From an uncultured Hungatella sp. (GTDB taxonomy: Bacteria > Bacillota > Clostridia > Lachnospirales > Lachnospiraceae), in NCBI GenBank assembly GCA_910586845.1, contig CAJUJV010000017.1, positions 1 through 34,831 of the forward strand: 34,831 bases of DNA. Reading direction: 5' to 3'. A program made the translations under genes and the position numbers. The notes beneath the pieces were generated by a model. The model did not search any database, had not been told where the DNA came from, and saw only the letters and a list, made by a program, of their open reading frames with translations. Shown here in pieces: positions 22,798-30,554 of this stretch; position 1 is the first letter of the stretch, and each line of letters opens with the position of its first letter.

Positions 22798-24258
22798 ATG
22801 AGAAAAATGATTACATCAGCCATATTGTCGCTGCTGTGCGTGTGCGCCATGGCCGGCTGCAAGGCGGGAGACGGCGGACAGAAGGAACCGGATATGGGAA
22901 GCACAGAGACCACAAAAACAGAGATCACAGAGACAGAAGTACTCGGTGGAGATGAGTCTGAAAAGAGGGAGAGGAATATGATCCAGGCAGTTTATCCGGA
23001 GGTGGCTCCCTATCCCAATGAGGAGGAGTATATTGATCCGAAGACAGGGGAGTTTGACGATGAGGAGTTTTCGAAAGTATTTGATGTCTGGTGGGATCAG
23101 AAGAGGAACCGAAGGGCTCTGCCTGAGGGCTGTGCCGACAGCCTGAAGCCTTTTTTTGTCACTTCCATCCGTGAATTTCTCACCGGGAATCCCCGGGAGG
23201 GGGAGGATGAGAACCGGATCTATTCCCCCGTCAATGTGTATATGGCTCTGAGTATGCTGGCGGAGACGGTGGACGGGGACAGCAGGCAGCAGATCCTGAC
23301 TCTTTTGGGGGCGGATTCGGCAGAGGCCCTGCGAAGCCAGGCCTCTCAGGTGTGGAACGCCTCTTACTGTCAGGACGGAGCGGTCACCAGCCTTCTGGCC
23401 AACTCCCTGTGGCTGGATGAGGATGTGAATTTTAAGCAGGAGACTCTGGAAACCCTGGCAGATCACTACTATGCCTCCTCCTTCTGGGGGCAGATGGGAT
23501 CCCCGGAACTGGATGAGAGGCTTCAGGCATGGCTCAACGAACAGACGGGAAATCTTCTGAAAGAGCAGTCCTCAAACCTCCATATGACCGACGACACTCT
23601 GGTGGCTCTGGCATCCACCATCTATTACCGCGCCAAATGGTTCGACGAGTTTTCCAAATCCAACACAAAAGAGCAGGTTTTCCATGGGAACCAGGGAGAT
23701 ATGACCTGTGATTTCATGCATGAGAGCGGAACAGGGACTTACTACTGGGGAGACAAATTCGGGGCGGTCTGCAAAAGCCTCCAGGAAAGCGGCGGCATGT
23801 GGATGATTCTTCCGGACGAGGGCGTGTCGGTGGAAGAGGTGGTGATGGAAGACCAGCTGATGGACCTGATTCTGTCGGGAACTGGGGGGGGGTGGGAAAA
23901 TCAGAAGTTTCTTACCGTCAACCTGGCCATGCCCAAGTTTGACGTGGCCTCCAACATAAATCTCAAAGACGGTCTGATGAATCTTGGGGTCACCGATGTG
24001 TTTGACGGCAGTCGGTCTGACTTTACTCCCCTGACCGAGGATATGGAAGGGATCTTTCTCTCCCAGGCCAGCCATGGAGCCCGGGTCATGGTGGATGAGG
24101 AAGGCTGCATCGCGGCAGCCTACACGGTGATGGCCGCAGCAGGCGCCGCCATGCCTCCCGATGAGACCGTTGATTTTGTGCTGGACCGACCGTTTGTGTT
24201 TGTAATCACCAGCGATTCTGGGCTGCCCCTTTTTGCCGGCATGGTCAAAAAACCGTGA
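22798..24258 (+). CDS. Serpin (serine protease inhibitor) lipoprotein
   Basis: This 486-residue protein has a lipoprotein signal (MRKMITSAILSLLC, lipobox AMAGC with Cys21), a Ser/Thr/Glu-rich linker, and a serpin fold from about residue 115. Landmarks are IYSPVNVYMALSMLAE, LANSLWLDE, STIYYRAKWFDEF, and near the end the reactive-centre hinge DEEGCIAAAYTVMAAAG followed by DRPFVFVI. Counting from the hinge glycine (Gly436 as P15) puts the scissile bond near Ala450-Ala451, so elastase- or subtilisin-like proteases are the likely targets. Start ATG 22798 follows GGGAGG; an earlier open frame is rejected. A run of nine G at 23884-23892 lies inside the gene. Surface exposure suggests defence against host or competitor proteases. 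Confidence 0.94.
   Translation: MRKMITSAILSLLCVCAMAGCKAGDGGQKEPDMGSTETTKTEITETEVLGGDESEKRERNMIQAVYPEVAPYPNEEEYIDPKTGEFDDEEFSKVFDVWWDQKRNRRALPEGCADSLKPFFVTSIREFLTGNPREGEDENRIYSPVNVYMALSMLAETVDGDSRQQILTLLGADSAEALRSQASQVWNASYCQDGAVTSLLANSLWLDEDVNFKQETLETLADHYYASSFWGQMGSPELDERLQAWLNEQTGNLLKEQSSNLHMTDDTLVALASTIYYRAKWFDEFSKSNTKEQVFHGNQGDMTCDFMHESGTGTYYWGDKFGAVCKSLQESGGMWMILPDEGVSVEEVVMEDQLMDLILSGTGGGWENQKFLTVNLAMPKFDVASNINLKDGLMNLGVTDVFDGSRSDFTPLTEDMEGIFLSQASHGARVMVDEEGCIAAAYTVMAAAGAAMPPDETVDFVLDRPFVFVITSDSGLPLFAGMVKKP
23884..23892 (+). repeat. G9 homopolymer inside the serpin gene
   Basis: Nine consecutive G, read as three Gly codons, followed by TGGG. Tracts of this length can slip during replication and switch a gene on and off; it is also a place where base calling may err. 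Confidence 0.9.
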
Positions 24259-24337
24259 GAACCGGGGATGAGAGTTTTTGGGCATGACGGCGAAAACATG
24301 AGAGCGGCTGAAAAATGAACGGAGAGAGGAACGGAAT

Positions 24338-25684
24338 ATGGGGACAGTTTTTGGGGAGATTATTATGGCTATTTTCTTGAGTTGGATGCCATGGGCACTG
24401 TCCTATGTGGATTCCGGACAGGAAGTCCCCCAGGTACAGGAGCGGCAGGTACAGACAGAAGCAGGGCAGGAAGAATCCAGGTCCAGGGGAGTGTTTTCCG
24501 CCTACGTCGTCGGCGGTCTGGACTGCATGGATGACGGGAGCTACGATGAATATGTAGAATATGTGGTCAATAACCCGACCGATGCCGCTGAACCGGAGGC
24601 TCAGGTCCGGTCGGAAGAATTTCCCATGATCTATTTTAAGTTTATGGGGCTGGATCTGACGGATTACATAAGCGTCAAAAATCCACAGCGGGCTTACTTT
24701 CACAAGGCTTTCTGCAGTGACGGATTTTACATGGAATATCCCGGCGAATGGTATGTGGGGTCCACCGATGCCTGCCCCCTGACATTTGTCCCGGAGTGGG
24801 AATACGACGCCTCCCGTCAGTATATCCAGGAGTGGGTGGATTATTTTGACGAGAATCTGGCAGGTGACATCGGGGAAGTACAGGCCTACATTGAGGGAGG
24901 CGGGATCCGCTCCTGTCTGGAGGAGGTTGTGGGAAAGCCTGTGACAGACGACTATGAACTGGTGCTGAGGGAGAAGGATTCGGACTGGCTTCTGATCTAT
25001 GACCTGGAGAAAGAGGGGAAGCAGGCGGCGGAGATCGTCGTCTGGTGTAACCTGGGAAAACTCAGCGCGCGAAACTGGGAGATGGAGCTGACGGTGGCAC
25101 CGGAGGAGGATTACGGGCGGATCATGGTCTTTCGGGAGTGGGATGACTTTGATTTCTCCTCAGAGGAAAACATAAAATGGTATGTGGAGTCCGCCGATTT
25201 TCTCTACCGCCTTCTGGGAAAGGCCCTGGAGGAAGACGTGGAGGATGAGATCATCAGCCTGGATCCCGGATCATTTACAAGTCTCTACCACGAATTTGTC
25301 CAGGTGGACTTAGGGGTCTATGACAAGGACCATACGGAACGGCTTCTGCGCCAGGCCGCGGCCTACATACCAATCACCAGACCGGATCAGCCCAACTGGG
25401 TGGTGCTGTTCGAGTGGTTCCCCGGTTCCCGACAGGAGGAAGGCGTGGGCAATCCTCAGGTGAGAGAGCGGGTCATGAGTACCTTCGCGGTTCTTCCCTA
25501 TTACCATCGGGTGAAGAAAGGGGAGAACCTGTCCGTGATCGCCAAAACCTACGGGGAGGATCCGGAACTGGCCTATGAGATAGCTTCCTATAAGCCTAAC
25601 GGGCTCCGCCAGCCGGATCTGATCCGGTCGGGGCAGGAGATCCAGATCCCCCTGAGGGTTCTTTTCCGGAAGATTCACCACTGA
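24338..25684 (+). CDS. Secreted protein with C-terminal LysM domain
   Basis: The N-terminus is a signal-like hydrophobic segment (residues about 5-24) with no lipobox, followed by a Gln/Glu-rich linker. The central 300 residues are acidic and alternate beta and helical segments; I do not recognise the fold. A LysM domain occupies about residues 389-438 (HRVKKGENLSVIAKTYGEDP, ending in SGQEIQIP), which should bind peptidoglycan or another GlcNAc polymer. The ATG at 24338 has a GGAGAGGAACGGA stretch before it. It starts 79 bases after the serpin and may be co-transcribed with it, which suggests a shared cell-surface role. The LysM being at the very C-terminus recalls SafA- or spore-coat-type proteins, but that is only a possibility. 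Confidence 0.82.
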   Translation: MGTVFGEIIMAIFLSWMPWALSYVDSGQEVPQVQERQVQTEAGQEESRSRGVFSAYVVGGLDCMDDGSYDEYVEYVVNNPTDAAEPEAQVRSEEFPMIYFKFMGLDLTDYISVKNPQRAYFHKAFCSDGFYMEYPGEWYVGSTDACPLTFVPEWEYDASRQYIQEWVDYFDENLAGDIGEVQAYIEGGGIRSCLEEVVGKPVTDDYELVLREKDSDWLLIYDLEKEGKQAAEIVVWCNLGKLSARNWEMELTVAPEEDYGRIMVFREWDDFDFSSEENIKWYVESADFLYRLLGKALEEDVEDEIISLDPGSFTSLYHEFVQVDLGVYDKDHTERLLRQAAAYIPITRPDQPNWVVLFEWFPGSRQEEGVGNPQVRERVMSTFAVLPYYHRVKKGENLSVIAKTYGEDPELAYEIASYKPNGLRQPDLIRSGQEIQIPLRVLFRKIHH

Positions 25685-25693
25685 GTCTGACCG

Positions 25694-26443
25694 TTATCTC
25701 CCGGCCATGGCCTCCAGCAGGAGTTCGATGGCCATATAAAACACAGGCGCATCGTCGATGAAGACATCGGGGGCCATCCGGGAGACACAGGGCAGAAGAA
25801 CGGTAACATCCGCATATTTTTCTGCAGGAGAATGGCTGGTCATGGTAAACAGGACGATCTTCGGCCCGTCCGGGCGGTCAAAATACTGCAGTTCCTGAAC
25901 AGGGGATCCGTTCTGGGCTCCGCCGCTGATGGAGAACACCAGGATGGCATCCCTTTCGGAAATGATGCCAGTATATTCCTTTAATCCTGTAGCGTAATCC
26001 AGCAATTCCGCGCGAAAGCCGTTGCGGACCAGACGGAAGGCAGCCTGCTTGGCGGAGTAGCGGGAGTGGGCATGACCGTAACAATAAATATGTTCTGCTT
26101 TTTTCAGCAAATCTGAGGCCGCGTAAATAGAAGCGGATTTTTCTACATTTTTTAATTCTTCCAGAGCTTTCATATAATAATCGCTGATAAAGGTGCTGCT
26201 GTCGCTGACATACTCGTTCAGTTCCTTTGCCAGTTGGATCTTAAATTCATGAAAACCCGAAAATCCCAGCCGTTTTGCCAGGCGCACCACGGCGCTTCTG
26301 GAACATCCGGAAAGTCCGGCGATGGCATCGCTGGAGGAGTAGCGGACAACATCTACGGGATGGCTGATCATATATTCAGCTGCTTTGCGCTCACTGCGGG
26401 TAAGTTCAGGCAGCAGTTCTTTCATGGTCTGAGTAACGGACAT
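25694..26443 (-). CDS. MurR/RpiR-family transcriptional regulator (HTH plus SIS)
   Basis: Residues 1-77 are an RpiR-type helix-turn-helix domain (LTRSERKAAEYMISHP, then CSRSAVVRLAKRLGFSGF as the recognition region). Residues about 105-245 form a SIS phosphosugar-binding domain (CYGHAHSRYSAKQAAFRL, ILVFSISGGAQNGSP, KIVLFTMT). The regulator probably responds to a sugar phosphate produced from the sugar imported by the divergent PTS gene. ATG 26443 has AAAGGAG at about 7 bases. It diverges from the sulfatase and PTS genes across a 224-base A+T-rich region with inverted repeats, the usual layout for local control. Confidence 0.93.
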   Translation of the reverse strand: MSVTQTMKELLPELTRSERKAAEYMISHPVDVVRYSSSDAIAGLSGCSRSAVVRLAKRLGFSGFHEFKIQLAKELNEYVSDSSTFISDYYMKALEELKNVEKSASIYAASDLLKKAEHIYCYGHAHSRYSAKQAAFRLVRNGFRAELLDYATGLKEYTGIISERDAILVFSISGGAQNGSPVQELQYFDRPDGPKIVLFTMTSHSPAEKYADVTVLLPCVSRMAPDVFIDDAPVFYMAIELLLEAMAGR

Positions 26444-26534
26444 GGCGGCTCCTTTCTGGGTTGACGTGAGTCATCTTTTTCTAATACCATACCACAATTT
26501 TTCAGTATTCGCAAGAATGATAAAATGACCATAT

Positions 26535-26603
26535 ATGACCAAAAATGTTTATAAAATTGATTTTGTTCACATTAAACAAATGATTTTGAACAATTTTGGT
26601 CAT
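26535..26603. promoter_or_regulatory. Two nested inverted repeats, candidate RpiR operators
   Basis: ATGACCAAAA at 26535-26544 is repeated inverted as TTTTGGTCAT at 26594-26603. Inside it, TTGTTCA at 26563-26569 mirrors TGAACAA at 26587-26593. Both lie just upstream of the sulfatase promoter, in the gap between the divergent regulator and the structural genes. Binding by the RpiR protein is inference. Confidence 0.55.
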
Positions 26604-26610
26604 TATACTG

Positions 26611-26638
26611 TTTACAAATGTTCAAAAATGGTTATAAT
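26611..26638 (+). promoter_or_regulatory. Promoter of the sulfatase-PTS unit
   Basis: TTTACA at 26611-26616 and a perfect TATAAT at 26633-26638 are separated by 16 bases, ending 29 bases before the sulfatase ATG. The candidate operators overlap its upstream side. Confidence 0.75.
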
Positions 26639-26667
26639 AGGAGATAGAAAGAAAGGGGGCCAATGAG

Positions 26668-28140
26668 ATGAGAGCCATTATGATGATGTTTGACACTCTG
26701 ACACGGAATTACCTGCCCAATTACGGCTGTGATTTCACGAAGATGCCGAATTTTCAGCGCCTGGCAAAGCGCACGGTGACATTTGACGAGTTTTACGGAG
26801 GGAGTATGCCCTGCATGCCGGCCAGACGGGAACTTCATACAGGCAAGTACAATTTTCTGAACAGAGGCTGGGGACCGCTGGAACCCTTTGACGAATCCTG
26901 TATAGAGATCTTGTCAAAGAACGGAATTTATACCCACCTTGTTACAGATCACACCCATTATTTTGAAGATGGGGGAGCTACATACCATAACCGCTATGAC
27001 AGCTATGAGTCTTTCCGGGGCCAGGAAGGAGACCGGTGGGTGCCCAGAGGAGAGGCGGACGTTTCTGTCAACAGCTGTAAACTGAACAAGGTCAACATCT
27101 CCGCGACTCAGCACCTGGCCAACCGTACCCGGATCCGTACCGAGGAGGAGATGCCCAGCGTCCGGTGTGTGGCCGCGGGACTGGATTTTCTGGATCATCA
27201 TCATGACAGAGACAACTGGTTTTTACAGATCGAGTGTTTTGATCCTCACGAACCGTTTTTTGTCCCGGATCAGTACCGGGAGCTTTATGACTGCGGAGAT
27301 TCCCATGACGCCTTTAATTTCCCGGCCTACGGACCAGTGGAAGATAAGTACACGGAGGAAGAGATCCGCAGGCTGAGAAAAGAGTACTGCGCCCTCCTGT
27401 CCATGTGCGACGCCCAGCTGGGAAGGCTTCTGGACAAGATGGATGAGCATGACATGTGGAAGGACACTCTTTTCATCGTCAACACGGACCACGGATTTTT
27501 CCTGGGAGAACATGATTTTATCGGAAAGAATTTTCCGCCCATGTACGACGAGGTCATCCACACTCCCTTCTTTATCCACGACCCAAGACTTCCCCAGGCA
27601 GAAGGAAGAAGGAACTCTGTGGCCCAGACCGTGGATATCGCCCCCACGCTTCTGTCCTTTTTCGGGCTGGCCTTTGAGACGGAGACAGACGGAAAGGATC
27701 TGTACGACGCGGTAAAAGAAGACGGGAAGATCCATAACACCATCCTCTTTGGAATCCACGGAAGCCAGGTCAATCTCTATGACGGCCGTTACTGCTATAT
27801 GAAGAGTTCCGTTGACAGCAGTCTCCCCGTATATCAGGAGACCCTGATGCCCACCAACATGAGGGGATTTATAGGAAGCGAATGTATGGACAAGGCGGAG
27901 CTGGTGGATGGAGGAAGATATTCCAACGGCCATAAGGTACTGCGGATCCCCATAACTTCCATGTATGAGAGACTGAAGCTGCGGACCGCTCTTTATGACA
28001 AGAAAGAAGACCCGGAACAGCAGCATCCCCTGGAAGACGAGGGATTAATAAGGGAAATGGATGAGAAACTGAAGGCAGCCATGGAGGCGGTGGATGCGCC
28101 TGAGTGGCAGTTTGAGAGAATGGGATTTGCGAAAGGATAA
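26668..28140 (+). CDS. Sulfatase (cysteine-type, CxPxR)
   Basis: This 490-residue alkaline-phosphatase-superfamily enzyme carries the sulfatase signature PCMPARRELHTGK with Cys49, which must be converted to formylglycine by a separate maturase (anaerobic sulfatase-maturating enzyme in anaerobes; not in this window). Metal-site motifs are MMFDT (Asp9) at the start and VNTDHGFFLGEHD near residue 275. There is no signal peptide, so it should act in the cytoplasm on a sulfated sugar already taken up. The PTS IIC gene begins 12 bases after its stop and the RpiR regulator is divergent, so its natural substrate is probably a sulfated monosaccharide or disaccharide. The AAAGGGGG before ATG 26668 is the ribosome binding site. 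Confidence 0.93.
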   Translation: MRAIMMMFDTLTRNYLPNYGCDFTKMPNFQRLAKRTVTFDEFYGGSMPCMPARRELHTGKYNFLNRGWGPLEPFDESCIEILSKNGIYTHLVTDHTHYFEDGGATYHNRYDSYESFRGQEGDRWVPRGEADVSVNSCKLNKVNISATQHLANRTRIRTEEEMPSVRCVAAGLDFLDHHHDRDNWFLQIECFDPHEPFFVPDQYRELYDCGDSHDAFNFPAYGPVEDKYTEEEIRRLRKEYCALLSMCDAQLGRLLDKMDEHDMWKDTLFIVNTDHGFFLGEHDFIGKNFPPMYDEVIHTPFFIHDPRLPQAEGRRNSVAQTVDIAPTLLSFFGLAFETETDGKDLYDAVKEDGKIHNTILFGIHGSQVNLYDGRYCYMKSSVDSSLPVYQETLMPTNMRGFIGSECMDKAELVDGGRYSNGHKVLRIPITSMYERLKLRTALYDKKEDPEQQHPLEDEGLIREMDEKLKAAMEAVDAPEWQFERMGFAKG

Positions 28141-28152
28141 TTGGAGGTCAAT

Positions 28153-29424
28153 ATGTCTGAGAATAGTAAAATGAATTGGGTCAGTGAGAAACTGGTTCCG
28201 GCCATCGCGAAATTTACAAACATGAAATTTGTAAGGTGCATGCAGGCAGGAATTACGGCATGTATGCCGGCTACCATTATCGGTTCCATATTTATGCTTT
28301 TGATGAATGTGCCGTTTCCGGCAGATTCTGCCTTCGGGCTGGCGGTTGCCTGGAGAAATTTCAGTGAAGCCAACAGCACATGGCTGAATCTGGGATACCA
28401 GATCGGCCTCAACGCGGCAGGATTTTATATACTGCTGGGCATGGTGGCCGCGGTCTGCAAGGAAGAAAACGCGCCTGTTGTCAACAATATAGTTTTGTCT
28501 GTTTTCGCGTTTATCTGTCTCCAGTGCGGATTCTTAGCCGACGGCGGGCTGGATATCGGATTCTGGGGTGCGAAGGGCATGATGGCGGCTCTGGTGATCG
28601 GTTATGTGGTTCCCGAGTTTAATATCTGGCTGATGAATCACGGACTGAAGATCAAACTTCCCGACAGCGTTCCGCCTATGGTCGCGGAGCCCATCAACGC
28701 TCTTTTCGCCAATCTCATCGTGGGCGCGGCTGTGTTTGGGGTAAAACTTCTTCTGGGCAGCTTTGGGTTTACCTTAGGTTCCCTGATCAACAGTGTTTTC
28801 GCTCCCCTGTTTTCAGCGTCAGATTCTCTTATCGCTGTGCTGATCTACTGTATCTTTGTGCGGATTTTGTGGTTTTTTGGTCTCCATGGCAACAACATCG
28901 CGGGCAGCGTGGTAAATGTAGTCCTCACTGCCAACCTGGTGGAGAACGCTGAGGCTATCCTGGCAGGGGGAAAGGCCACCCATATTTTTAACTCCGCTTT
29001 CCAGAACTGGACCACTACAGGTATTCTTGCCATCGTCATCGCTTCCATGATCGTGGCGAAGTCTCAGCAGCTGAAGGCTATCTCCAAGATTTCCATGGTT
29101 CCTGCCCTGTTTAATATCGGAGAACCCCTGACATTCGGCCTTCCTCTGGTTCTGAATTTTGAAATTATGATTCCGTACCTGATCGTGTTTGCCTTAAACG
29201 GCGCTATCCCTTATCTGGCCTGCCAGCTTGGATTTATGAATATTCCCTATCTGTCCGTTCCCTTTACGGTTCCGGCCGTGATCAAGGTATTCCTGATGTC
29301 CATGGATATCCGAGCTGTCCTGGTATATCTGGTGAATATGGTGCTGTGCGTGCTTGTCATGATCCCCGCTCTGCGCAGATACGACAGAAAACTTCTGGCA
29401 GAGGAGCAGAAAGAACAGGAGTAA
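28153..29424 (+). CDS. PTS sugar transporter subunit IIC (lactose/cellobiose family)
   Basis: This 423-residue permease has about ten membrane helices and the family motif NIGEPLTFGLPLVLNFE near residue 318, which holds the substrate-site Glu and His-containing LHGNNIAGSVVN loop upstream (about residue 250). It belongs to the cellobiose/chitobiose (CelB-like) EIIC group. The IIA and IIB phosphorylation components are not in the window, so it must borrow them. Start ATG 28153 is set by GGAGGT at 28143-28148; the open frame extends 4 codons to a TTG. It is co-transcribed with the sulfatase and followed by a terminator. Confidence 0.93.
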   Translation: MSENSKMNWVSEKLVPAIAKFTNMKFVRCMQAGITACMPATIIGSIFMLLMNVPFPADSAFGLAVAWRNFSEANSTWLNLGYQIGLNAAGFYILLGMVAAVCKEENAPVVNNIVLSVFAFICLQCGFLADGGLDIGFWGAKGMMAALVIGYVVPEFNIWLMNHGLKIKLPDSVPPMVAEPINALFANLIVGAAVFGVKLLLGSFGFTLGSLINSVFAPLFSASDSLIAVLIYCIFVRILWFFGLHGNNIAGSVVNVVLTANLVENAEAILAGGKATHIFNSAFQNWTTTGILAIVIASMIVAKSQQLKAISKISMVPALFNIGEPLTFGLPLVLNFEIMIPYLIVFALNGAIPYLACQLGFMNIPYLSVPFTVPAVIKVFLMSMDIRAVLVYLVNMVLCVLVMIPALRRYDRKLLAEEQKEQE

Positions 29425-29464
29425 GAGACAGACAGAAATAATTTTACTGACACCTTCCTAACTG

Positions 29465-29508
29465 CTTTCCGGGAACTTCAGAAATTGTCTGAGGTCCCGG
29501 AAAGTTTT
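29465..29508 (+). terminator. Intrinsic terminator after the PTS gene
   Basis: CTTTCCGGG at 29465-29473 pairs with CCCGGAAAG at 29496-29504, and ACTTCAG/CTGAGGT extends the stem inside. TTTT follows at 29505-29508. Confidence 0.92.
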
Positions 29509-29540
29509 GCTGTATCACAGGCGGCACGGGCCTGCGCATA

Positions 29541-29577
29541 AAAAACCGGGAAATCCTTTCTGGAATTCCCGGTTTTC
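29541..29577 (-). terminator. Terminator of tRNA-Val
   Basis: Read on the minus strand, AAAACCGGGAA pairs over 11 bp with TTCCCGGTTTT around a 13-base loop and ends in a T-run. It is immediately downstream of the tRNA gene. Confidence 0.88.
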
Positions 29578-29592
29578 ATATAACAGATATCG

Positions 29593-29665
29593 TGGAGACA
29601 ACAGGGCTCGAACCTGCGACCCTTTACACGTCAAGCAAATGCTCTCCCAGCTGAGCTATGTCTCC
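29593..29665 (-). tRNA. tRNA-Val (anticodon GAC)
   Basis: The cloverleaf is complete on the minus strand. The acceptor stem GGAGACA pairs with TGTCTCC, the D arm is GCTC-loop-GAGC, the anticodon stem TTTGC pairs with GTAAA, and the T arm GCAGG-TTCGAGC-CCTGT is standard. The anticodon loop TTGACGT gives anticodon GAC, reading GUC and GUU valine codons. The discriminator base is A and CCA is not encoded, so it is added after transcription. A TTGACT/TAAAAT promoter lies upstream. Confidence 0.93.
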
Positions 29666-29674
29666 AGTACCTCT

Positions 29675-29702
29675 ATTTTACCATGTTATCTCAGATAGTC
29701 AA
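29675..29702 (-). promoter_or_regulatory. Promoter of tRNA-Val
   Basis: On the minus strand TTGACT (29702-29697) and TAAAAT (29680-29675) are spaced 16 bases apart, ending 9 bases before the tRNA 5' end. Confidence 0.7.
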
Positions 29703-29775
29703 TAAGGATTTTAAAATTATCAGAAAAAATCGTCATATGCTCCAAAGGTATTGTTCTGCCATGCGGCTCAGGTAT

Positions 29776-29804
29776 TTGACTCTGAGACAGAGAGAGGCTA
29801 CAAT
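29776..29804 (+). promoter_or_regulatory. Promoter of the carboxymuconolactone-decarboxylase-like gene
   Basis: TTGACT at 29776-29781 and TACAAT at 29799-29804 have a 17-base spacer. The ATG is at 29837 behind a TAAGGAGG ribosome binding site. Confidence 0.72.
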
Positions 29805-29836
29805 GATCTCAAACAGATCATAAGGAGGATCAGACC

Positions 29837-30520
29837 ATGGATTATAATAAGACAGACCCGGAATTTGTGGAGAGGGTGACTCATTTTATTTCAGAGGAAG
29901 TGAAAAAGGAACCGGGCCAGGAACTGGATGACAGCACCCGGTACCTGGCGGTCCTGGCTGCTCTGGCAGGCTGTCAGGGGACAGGAGTCTATGAGGAGCT
30001 GCTGCCCATAGCTTTGGATGCAGGCCTGTCTCCCGTGGCGGTGAAGGAGATGGTGTACCAGTCCGTGGATTATCTGGGGCTGGGGCGTATGTGGCCTTTT
30101 CTCCGGATTACCAACGAGATCATGGAGAGGCGGGGAATCGCCCTTCCTCTGGAATCCCAGGCTGTTACGAATATGGAAGACCGCCTGGAAAAGGGGATAC
30201 AGGCTCAGGCAGAGATCTTCGGCGACCGGATGAAGGAGGCCTGGAAGGCGGGTCATATAAACCGATGGCTGGCGGATAACTGTTTCGGCGACTACTATAC
30301 GAGGACAGGGCTGACCCTGGCCCAGAGGGAGATGATCACCTTCTGCTTTCTGGCGGCTCAGGGAGGCTGCGAGCCTCAGCTGACCTCCCATGCCAGAGGA
30401 AATATGAACGTGGGAAATGACCGGGATTTTCTGATGAAAGTGGTTTCCCAGTGTCTGCCCTATATCGGCTACCCCAGAAGCCTGAACGCCATCGCCTGTA
30501 TCAATAAGGCGGCGGAGTAA
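29837..30520 (+). CDS. Carboxymuconolactone decarboxylase (CMD/AhpD-like) family protein
   Basis: This 227-residue protein contains two CMD-type helical repeats: residues about 30-95 (RYLAVLAALAGCQGTGVYEE, VAVKEMVYQSVDYLGLGR) and about 150-220 (LAQREMITFCFLAAQGGCEPQL, FLMKVVSQCLPYIGYPRSLNA). The typical CxxC redox pair of AhpD is absent; only single cysteines (LAGCQ and GGCEP) remain at or near those positions, so peroxidase activity is doubtful. A ring-cleavage or regulatory role is equally possible. TAAGGAGG before ATG 29837 supports the start. It is adjacent to a convergent aldo/keto reductase. Confidence 0.85.
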   Translation: MDYNKTDPEFVERVTHFISEEVKKEPGQELDDSTRYLAVLAALAGCQGTGVYEELLPIALDAGLSPVAVKEMVYQSVDYLGLGRMWPFLRITNEIMERRGIALPLESQAVTNMEDRLEKGIQAQAEIFGDRMKEAWKAGHINRWLADNCFGDYYTRTGLTLAQREMITFCFLAAQGGCEPQLTSHARGNMNVGNDRDFLMKVVSQCLPYIGYPRSLNAIACINKAAE

Positions 30521-30554
30521 CACACCGGTTTCGGTACTGCCGTATGAGACAAAC

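Noticed and set aside
23572..24285. A 237-codon minus-strand frame across the serpin
   Set aside because: It is a shadow of the serpin, which has a lipobox, serpin motifs and a good ribosome binding site.
29507..29698. A 63-codon plus-strand frame
   Set aside because: It covers the tRNA-Val gene and its terminator on the other strand and is not a protein gene.
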